Positions 5,584 through 11,741 of a stretch of 11,741 nt of DNA are shown one piece after another; within the stretch, counting starts at the first letter, position 1; every line of letters starts with the position of its first letter. The translations under genes and the position numbers were made by a program. Below the pieces are notes generated by a model, which had not been told where the DNA came from, made no database searches, and was given only the letters and a program-made list of their open reading frames with translations. The stretch comes from Lachnospiraceae bacterium (GTDB lineage Bacteria; Bacillota; Clostridia; Lachnospirales; Lachnospiraceae). The stretch covers positions 462-12,202 of the forward strand of contig DNJM01000145.1 of assembly GCA_003489085.1 (NCBI GenBank), read 5' to 3'.

Positions 5584-8500
5584 TATTGAATTCGAAAACT
5601 TTTTATTTCGTATGGCAAAAATACGATTTCAAAGCTTCCATCATTTACCGGAATTTCCCTTTCATTTTCTTCCAGCAGATTACACTCATAAATCCTTTCA
5701 AACGGTATATTTATCTGAATCCTTGCCTTTGTCCGGCTGTTCCGATTCTCATACATTCTAAGAATGAATCCATTCCCGTCTTCCGCTGGTTTGATTACCT
5801 CTGCAAAGCAATTTTTATGGCTGCAGGAGACCAATTCCTTTTGAGGAGGTACTACTTTTCCCTCTGTTGAGGATACTGTATCTTTTTCCTTTCTCACTAC
5901 TGCAAGTAATGGTACATTCAGATTATATGCCTGTTCAATTGTATATGCTTCCTGCCATCGACCACTGTGAGGATATACAGAATAAACAAATTCATGCTTG
6001 CCAATATCTGCGTTCGGATTTGGATAGGTGCCTGCTTTTATCAAAGTAATCTCCATTTCACCATTTCGGATACTGTGTCCGTATTTACAGTCATTCAGCA
6101 GGCTGACTCCGGCACTGTTTTCGGACAGATCAGCCCACTTATGTGCACATACCTCAAACTTAGCTGTATCATAGCTGTGGTTACAGGTGGTTTCCCGCTC
6201 CACATTTCCAAACTGAATCTCATATGCTGCTTTCGCAGCATTGATATTTGTCGGGAAATTCACCTTTAACAGAACATTGTGTTCCTTCCAGTCTGCATGG
6301 GTTTCAAAATCGATTCTTGGAAGTTCCGGATAGAAATGGATTTCCTGTGTCACCACTGAATCTTGAAAACCATGCCGGATTCTTACTGTACTGCGCACCG
6401 GTCCGCATTCTGTCAGTTCGGGCACAGAATGCCAGTCTGCTTCGTATGGCTTCTTTCGATAAAATGGATCAATATTCCAGTTGTCCCAGTTGATCGGGCG
6501 ATCCTCATAGGCAGTTATCACATTTCCTCTTCGGCCCTCTTTTAAAAATTCTCTTTCCTGTTCTTTTTCATACAGAGAAGTCAATTCCATCTTTTTATCA
6601 AATATGGCTCTGAAATATTTATTTTCAAATATACATCCATTTGCCGTCATATATAAGCCATAAGAATCCTTATGCGCAGGAGGCTCCGCTTTTTCTGCAT
6701 TTTCCTGTATGAAAAATGTCTGACAGCCAAATGCAGGAAGCTTCTTCAGATAGCAAATATAATCTCCATTCTCCAGACACTGTATAGGTAAGCTTGTACC
6801 ATCCTTTGCCAGAATAGAATCCATGCTGCTTATGATTCCATTCTCTTTTTTCGGAAGGATAATCACATCATCTCTGCAGTAGCCCTGGGTATTAAATACA
6901 GTTAATGTTCTGCCGCATAGACCTACGGAAACCTGTTTGGCGATCTCTTCCGTCATCCTTCGGATTTCCTGTTGTCCTGCTTCCATAATCTCCTGATATT
7001 CCAGATCTGTATTCTCATATACCGGTTCAATACACGTTCCCGGAATGATGTCGTGGAACTGGTTGATCAGAATCGTATTCCATCCTTTTTGGAGGATTTC
7101 TGTCGGACATTGTATACCGAATTTTTTCCCCATACAGGATAAGGTTTCCAGCTGCTCATAAAGAATCTCGCTCTTCCGGTTGTTCCTCTTATTTTTTGCC
7201 ATAGAAGTATACGTTCCACGATGGAATTCAAAATACAATTCTCCTGTCCAGGAAGGAAGTTCCGGATTCTCCTTAACTTCTTTGTAAAATGCATCAAAGA
7301 AATCTCCTTCCTTTTCCTGAACAACCCTTGGAATCCCCGGAATCCTATGCTTCAGACGCTTTCCATTCTCCAGCATTTCTTTTGTCGGACCACCGCCCCC
7401 GTCTCCATAGCCATAGAGAAGCAGGGTATGTTCACTGAGATCCTTATTCTGGAAACGCTTAAAGGTTCCCAGTGCATAGTCCGGATCCAGGTTGCCGGTA
7501 TAGGTGGTAGAATTATGAATCTCATTCAATGGCTTTCCGGAACCGAAGATCTTCGTATAAGCACAGGAGGTCGGCATAAATACAAATATCTCACTGCCGT
7601 CAATTCCTTTCCACAGAAAGGTGTCGTTCGGCAGTTCATTATACTGATTCCAGGTCAGCTTATTCGTCATAAAATATGAGATGCCGCTCTTCTTTAAAAT
7701 CTGCGGCAAAGCAGCAGAATACCCGAATACATCCGGAAGCCACAGAGACTTGCTCTCTTTTTCAAATTCTTCTTTGATAAATTGATGTCCCTTTAAAATC
7801 TGCCGCACAAGAGATTCTCCACATGGCAGATTACAGTCCGGCTCCAGCCACATGGCACCATCTACCTCCCAGCGGCCTTCCTTGATCCGTTCCTGAATTC
7901 TGGCATACAGCCACGGTTCCTGTTCTTTTACAAAGGCATATAGAATCGGCTGACTGGACATAAAGGTATAGTCCGGATATTGTTCCATCAACTGCAGCAC
8001 TGTAGAAAAGCTGCGCAGTACCTTTTCCCGTGTCTGTGCCACCGTCCAGAGCCAGGCAATATCAATATGAGTGTGCCCGATGGCAGATACAATCGGTTCA
8101 CCTTCCTTCAGCTCTGAAGACTCCTCTTCCTCATCATGATAGAATGCCTGCTCCAGAATGACATCAGCCTCTTTCAGAGATTCATAGAACCCGTTGGAAT
8201 ATGGTTTTCGCAGATCCAGCTTTTCCGCAGCCGGTGCCAGCTTCTTCAGAATCCTGCGGTGATTCTCAGGATCCACATGCTGCAGTACTCTTGCAGATTC
8301 CGTCGGCACCTGAAAATCATAATATACCTTCTGTATCAGATCATCGACTACTGCCAGATCTGTATACAGAATCAAATCACCCGGTTCACTTCCACTGTAT
8401 ACATAAAAGGCTGCTTCATAAGTATCCCCGGCTTTTGCGCAGAAGGAAACTGTCACTTCTCTATGATGCAGATCAATCCCCTGACGGATTTCTCCATTCA

Positions 8501-8816
8501 GATAAAAAAGCATCTGCGGATTTGTCATATCCTCCCCATTATCGATACCTGCTGTTCGGAATCTGAATTCTACATGCTTTCCATCCATTTCCTCCGGAAT
8601 CGTAAAATGTGTTCTGTACCATCTGTGTTCATCCGTATTCTTCCATACCGTATCAATTGCGATCTCATCCCAGGTATCCGTCGGACAGCAATAACCGTCC
8701 TTTTTCTCACCATAAAATACTTTATAGTATGTAATAGGACAAGTATCCGTATAGATTAATTTTTTCAGATCTCTGGAGAGCCTTTGCATCCGTTCCATTT
8801 CAAAAAGCATTGTCAT
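5583..8816 (-). CDS. Alpha-mannosidase, glycoside hydrolase family 38 (cytoplasmic)
   Basis: The 1077-aa protein carries the GH38 active site: HTHIDIAWLW (His250 and Asp252, zinc ligands), LPDVFGYS (Asp362, the expected catalytic nucleophile) and NQFHDIIPGT (His588, fourth zinc ligand). Other features are YGYGDGGGGP (468-477) and HRGTYTS. An extra N-terminal beta-sandwich-like domain (about residues 40-190) and the long C-terminal half fit the roughly 1000-1050-aa Ams1-like subgroup. It hydrolyses alpha-mannosidic bonds with retention. No signal peptide is seen, so it probably acts on imported mannosides or oligosaccharides. Its ATG (8816) overlaps the gyrA TGA (ATGA). No strong Shine-Dalgarno is close, but a purine-rich run lies 17-28 nt upstream within the gyrA acidic-tail codons, suggesting translational coupling. 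A start two codons later (8810) is possible. No sugar transporter lies beside it. Confidence 0.93.
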   Translation of the reverse strand: MTMLFEMERMQRLSRDLKKLIYTDTCPITYYKVFYGEKKDGYCCPTDTWDEIAIDTVWKNTDEHRWYRTHFTIPEEMDGKHVEFRFRTAGIDNGEDMTNPQMLFYLNGEIRQGIDLHHREVTVSFCAKAGDTYEAAFYVYSGSEPGDLILYTDLAVVDDLIQKVYYDFQVPTESARVLQHVDPENHRRILKKLAPAAEKLDLRKPYSNGFYESLKEADVILEQAFYHDEEEESSELKEGEPIVSAIGHTHIDIAWLWTVAQTREKVLRSFSTVLQLMEQYPDYTFMSSQPILYAFVKEQEPWLYARIQERIKEGRWEVDGAMWLEPDCNLPCGESLVRQILKGHQFIKEEFEKESKSLWLPDVFGYSAALPQILKKSGISYFMTNKLTWNQYNELPNDTFLWKGIDGSEIFVFMPTSCAYTKIFGSGKPLNEIHNSTTYTGNLDPDYALGTFKRFQNKDLSEHTLLLYGYGDGGGGPTKEMLENGKRLKHRIPGIPRVVQEKEGDFFDAFYKEVKENPELPSWTGELYFEFHRGTYTSMAKNKRNNRKSEILYEQLETLSCMGKKFGIQCPTEILQKGWNTILINQFHDIIPGTCIEPVYENTDLEYQEIMEAGQQEIRRMTEEIAKQVSVGLCGRTLTVFNTQGYCRDDVIILPKKENGIISSMDSILAKDGTSLPIQCLENGDYICYLKKLPAFGCQTFFIQENAEKAEPPAHKDSYGLYMTANGCIFENKYFRAIFDKKMELTSLYEKEQEREFLKEGRRGNVITAYEDRPINWDNWNIDPFYRKKPYEADWHSVPELTECGPVRSTVRIRHGFQDSVVTQEIHFYPELPRIDFETHADWKEHNVLLKVNFPTNINAAKAAYEIQFGNVERETTCNHSYDTAKFEVCAHKWADLSENSAGVSLLNDCKYGHSIRNGEMEITLIKAGTYPNPNADIGKHEFVYSVYPHSGRWQEAYTIEQAYNLNVPLLAVVRKEKDTVSSTEGKVVPPQKELVSCSHKNCFAEVIKPAEDGNGFILRMYENRNSRTKARIQINIPFERIYECNLLEENEREIPVNDGSFEIVFLPYEIKSFRIQ

Positions 8817-11284
8817 GATTCTGTTTCTTCTTCTTCCTCTTCCTGAGTTTCTCTTACTTTTGCAATACTTGCTACTTTCACATCTCCATTCAGATTGATC
8901 AGCTTCACACCGGATGTAATTCTTCCCAGAATAGAGATTGTAGAGCATTCCATACGGATAATAATACCCTCTGTATTAATAATCATAATCTCATTTTCAT
9001 GATCTACTGCTTTCACACCGACTACATTTCCGGTTTTTTCCGTAATTTTATAGCATTTTACACCCTTGCCGCCACGGTTCTGTCTTGTAAACTCATCCAT
9101 ATAGGTCAACTTGCCCATACCCTTTTCCGATACGGTCAGAAGATATTCTCCCTGTGTATTCAGCTGCATACCGACAACTTCATCCCGGTCACTTAAATTC
9201 ATACCACGGACACCCATAGAGGTTCTTCCCGTTGCACGTACATCCTTTTCATCGAACCGAATGCACTGACCATACTTGGTGACTAAAAGAATATCTCTGT
9301 TGTCATCTGTGAATTTTACTTCAATCAGTTCATCATCTTCCCGCAATGTGATCGCTGCCAGACCTGTCTTACGGATGTTTTCATAATCTTCAATTGCAGT
9401 TTTCTTCACAAGCCCCTTCTTTGTTGCCATAAAGAGATAATGTCCCGGTTCATATTCCGCAATTGGAATGACAGCCGTAATCTTTTCATCCGGCTGCAGC
9501 TGCAGCAGATTAATAATAGCTGTTCCCCTTGCAGTTCTTCCGGCCTCCGGAATCTCATATGCCTTCAAACGGTATACCCGGCCGGTATTGGTAAAGAACA
9601 TGAGATAATGATGAGAAGAGGTCATAAAGAGTTCTTCTACATAATCATCATTCAGGGTCTGCATTCCTTTAATACCCTTGCCGCCGCGGTTCTGGCTCTT
9701 AAAGGTATCCACGCTCATTCTCTTTATATAACCCATCTTTGTCATCGTAATAACAACATTGGACTTCGGAATCAGATCTTCTGTAGAAATGTCATACTCA
9801 TCAAATCCAATTGCAGTTCTTCTTTCATCGCCGTATTTATCACGAATGACAATTATTTCTTCCCGGATGACGCCAAGTAAAATCTTACGGTCTGCCAGAA
9901 TCGCCTGCAGTTCTTCGATTCGTTTCATCAGCTCGGCATATTCCGCTTCCAGCTTTTCTCTTTCCAGACCGGTCAGTGCACGCAGACGCATATCCACAAT
10001 CGCCTGTGCCTGTACATCATCCAGATCAAACTGCCTGATCAATTCCTCTTTTGCGATCTGAACCGTCTTAGAACCACGGATAATCCGGATCACCTCATCG
10101 ATATGATCCAGAGCAATAAGTAATCCCTTTAAGATATGGGCACGTTCCTGTGCCTTATTCAGATCGTATTTGGTACGTCTGGTAACTACATCTTCCTGAT
10201 GTGCCAGATAATGCTTCAGAATATCTAACAGTGTCAGTACCTTAGGCTCATTATTTACCAGAGCAAGCATAATCACACCAAAGGTATCCTGCATCTGTGT
10301 ATGCTTATAAAGCTGATTCAAAATGACATTCGGATTTGCATCTCTTCTCAGCTCAATACAGATCCTCATACCTTCCCGGCTGGACTGATCACTTAGATCC
10401 GTAATACCATCTATTTTCTTATCCCGTACCAGTTCTGCAATCTTTTCAATCAGCCTTGCCTTATTCACCAGATAAGGAAGCTCCGTAACAACAATCCGAT
10501 TCTTTCCATTTGCCATTGGTTCAATATTGCTGACTGCACGTACCCGGATCTTTCCACGGCCGGTTCGGTATGCCTCTTCGATTCCTCTGGTTCCCAGAAT
10601 TGTAGCTCCGGTTGGAAAATCAGGTCCTTTTATGATCTTCAGAATATCTTCTATCGTTGTTTCACCATTTTCTTCGATCTGGTCATCAATAATCTTCACA
10701 ACCGCATTAATTACTTCACGAAGATTATGCGGCGGGATATTCGTTGCCATACCTACCGCAATACCGGATCCGCCATTTACCAGAAGATTCGGAAAACGGG
10801 ACGGCAATACAGAAGGCTCTTTCTCTGTTTCATCAAAGTTCGGCGTAAAATCTACTGTATTTTTGTTCAGATCAGCCGTTAACTCCATAGAAATCCTGCT
10901 CAGCCTTGCCTCTGTATAACGCATGGCCGCAGCACCGTCTCCATCGACAGATCCAAAGTTCCCATGTCCATCAACAAGAGGATAACGGGTAGACCATTCC
11001 TGTGCCATATTGACCAGAGCTCCATAGATGGAGCTGTCTCCATGCGGATGGTATTTACCCATTGTATCCCCGACAATACGCGCACACTTTCTATGCGGCT
11101 TGTCCGGTCCGTTATTCAGTTCAATCATAGAGTACAGAATACGTCTCTGTACTGGCTTTAATCCATCTCTTACATCTGGAAGTGCACGGGACACAATGAC
11201 ACTCATTGCATAATCGATGTAAGAAGTTTCCATTGTTTTCTTTAAGTCCACTTCATGAACTTTGTCAAATATATTATCTTCCAT
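8813..11284 (-). CDS. gyrA: DNA gyrase subunit A
   Basis: The 823-aa product is the DNA cleavage-rejoining subunit of gyrase, which with GyrB introduces negative supercoils using ATP. DGLKPVQRRILYSM (40-53) leads into the winged-helix domain, and AAMRYTEARL places the catalytic tyrosine at Tyr123. The quinolone region reads HPHGDSSIYGALV, with Ser84 at the usual serine position and Gly88 at the usual acidic position. The C-terminal beta-pinwheel starts near residue 500 and has a GyrA box QNRGGKG at 531-537 and a second QNRGGKG at 735-741. The first box separates gyrase from topoisomerase IV subunit A. The protein ends in an acidic tail (QEEEEEETES). AAGGAG at 11298-11293 is 8 nt before the ATG. 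gyrB lies 19 nt upstream, and the mannosidase start overlaps its stop. Confidence 0.98.
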   Translation of the reverse strand: MEDNIFDKVHEVDLKKTMETSYIDYAMSVIVSRALPDVRDGLKPVQRRILYSMIELNNGPDKPHRKCARIVGDTMGKYHPHGDSSIYGALVNMAQEWSTRYPLVDGHGNFGSVDGDGAAAMRYTEARLSRISMELTADLNKNTVDFTPNFDETEKEPSVLPSRFPNLLVNGGSGIAVGMATNIPPHNLREVINAVVKIIDDQIEENGETTIEDILKIIKGPDFPTGATILGTRGIEEAYRTGRGKIRVRAVSNIEPMANGKNRIVVTELPYLVNKARLIEKIAELVRDKKIDGITDLSDQSSREGMRICIELRRDANPNVILNQLYKHTQMQDTFGVIMLALVNNEPKVLTLLDILKHYLAHQEDVVTRRTKYDLNKAQERAHILKGLLIALDHIDEVIRIIRGSKTVQIAKEELIRQFDLDDVQAQAIVDMRLRALTGLEREKLEAEYAELMKRIEELQAILADRKILLGVIREEIIVIRDKYGDERRTAIGFDEYDISTEDLIPKSNVVITMTKMGYIKRMSVDTFKSQNRGGKGIKGMQTLNDDYVEELFMTSSHHYLMFFTNTGRVYRLKAYEIPEAGRTARGTAIINLLQLQPDEKITAVIPIAEYEPGHYLFMATKKGLVKKTAIEDYENIRKTGLAAITLREDDELIEVKFTDDNRDILLVTKYGQCIRFDEKDVRATGRTSMGVRGMNLSDRDEVVGMQLNTQGEYLLTVSEKGMGKLTYMDEFTRQNRGGKGVKCYKITEKTGNVVGVKAVDHENEIMIINTEGIIIRMECSTISILGRITSGVKLINLNGDVKVASIAKVRETQEEEEEETES

Positions 11285-11303
11285 GTTCGATTCTCCTTAG
11301 CTG

Positions 11304-11741
11304 TTAGATGTCAAGATTCTGTACATATTTTGCATTTTCCTCGATAAATTCCTTCCGCGGTTCTACTTTATCTCCCATCAGGGTAGTAAAAGTCAGATCC
11401 AGCTCAGAGGATGTCTCATCATCCATCACGACGCGTTTCAGAATCCGGTGCTGCGGATCCATGGTCGTATCCCACAGCTGCTCTGCATCCATTTCTCCCA
11501 GACCTTTATAACGCTGAATCTTATTATTCTGATCTCTTCCGACTTCTTTTAAAATGGCATCCAGCTCCGGATCACTGTACGCATACCATACTTTTTTATT
11601 CTTTTCCAGCTTATAAAGCGGCGGCTGTGCCAGATATACATGCCCCTGTTTGATCAATTCCGGCATAAACCGATACAGGAAGGTAAGGAGCAGTGTACTG
11701 ATATGAGCACCGTCCACATCGGCATCGGTCATGATAATGAT
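11304..11741 (-). CDS. gyrB: DNA gyrase subunit B, C-terminal 145 residues (5' part outside window)
   Basis: The reading frame enters from the right edge and ends at TAA (11306-11304). It begins IIIMTDADVDGAHIS, the TOPRIM metal-binding DxD segment of type II topoisomerases. It continues with IQRYKGLGEMDAEQLWDTTMDP and ends NAKYVQNLDI. The QLWDTTMDP and NAKYVQNLDI sequences are typical of GyrB rather than ParE, and the position directly before gyrA agrees. An internal Met at 11732 is not the start, because the conserved III residues precede it in frame. This subunit binds ATP and, with GyrA, forms the cleavage core. Confidence 0.97.
   Translation of the reverse strand: MIIMTDADVDGAHISTLLLTFLYRFMPELIKQGHVYLAQPPLYKLEKNKKVWYAYSDPELDAILKEVGRDQNNKIQRYKGLGEMDAEQLWDTTMDPQHRILKRVVMDDETSSELDLTFTTLMGDKVEPRKEFIEENAKYVQNLDI

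Noticed and set aside
8136..8759. Plus-strand open frame of 207 codons antisense to the mannosidase gene
   Set aside because: No ribosome binding site and no recognisable protein features; it mirrors the codon pattern of the real gene. The same applies to open frames at 4862-5359, 1997-2515, 2925-3458 and 9440-9880.
8817..8948. Longer mannosidase start (44 extra codons from ATG at 8948)
   Set aside because: This stretch lies wholly within gyrA in another frame and does not resemble a GH38 N terminus. The ATG overlapping the gyrA stop is the natural start.
11021..11023. Calling Gly88 of GyrA an acquired quinolone-resistance mutation
   Set aside because: Without relatives to compare, it could be the normal residue of the lineage, so it is kept as an observation only.

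Overview
The window looks like chromosomal DNA of an anaerobic, low-to-moderate-GC Gram-positive bacterium, most likely class Clostridia and plausibly family Lachnospiraceae. That placement is inference. It rests on strong AGGAGG-type ribosome binding sites, consensus sigma-A promoters, an oxygen-sensitive two-subunit Fe-S fumarase, a soluble molybdopterin/Fe-S enzyme pair, a cytoplasmic GH38 mannosidase and the character of the GyrA/GyrB proteins. All genes but one lie on the minus strand, so the text below reads from the right end to the left.

Right end (11741 to 5583): the 3' end of gyrB (cut by the window edge) is followed after 19 nt by complete gyrA. A large cytoplasmic GH38 alpha-mannosidase gene begins inside the gyrA stop codon (ATGA overlap). 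Gyrase genes often sit next to the replication origin, so the origin may lie beyond the right edge.

Middle (5582 to 2997): a short gap holds a -10 box and begins a two-gene unit, a cytoplasmic molybdopterin (bis-MGD) oxidoreductase of 687 aa and a 141-aa ferredoxin-like subunit with cysteines for four [4Fe-4S] clusters. No membrane anchor, Tat signal or cofactor-synthesis gene is present. Converging on this unit from the plus strand is a small cysteine-rich protein of the C_GCAxxG_C_C family; the two stop codons are 2 nt apart.

Left part (2547 to 1): a 164-nt divergent promoter region separates the cysteine-rich gene from a second minus-strand operon: fumarase alpha, fumarase beta, and a PlsC-type 1-acylglycerol-3-phosphate acyltransferase. 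A long inverted repeat with T-tracts ends this operon. A perfect TTGACA-17-TATAAT promoter then drives a tRNA-Ser(GCU), whose 3' part is cut by the left edge.

Most of the window is core metabolism and replication. The parts most worth a second look are: the mannosidase coupled to gyrA; the anchorless molybdopterin/four-cluster enzyme facing a Cys-rich protein; the divergent region with two similar dyad-like elements over the two start sites; and a glycine at the acidic quinolone-region position of GyrA. I saw no mobile element, CRISPR array or clear new defence system, and no gap longer than about 180 nt.
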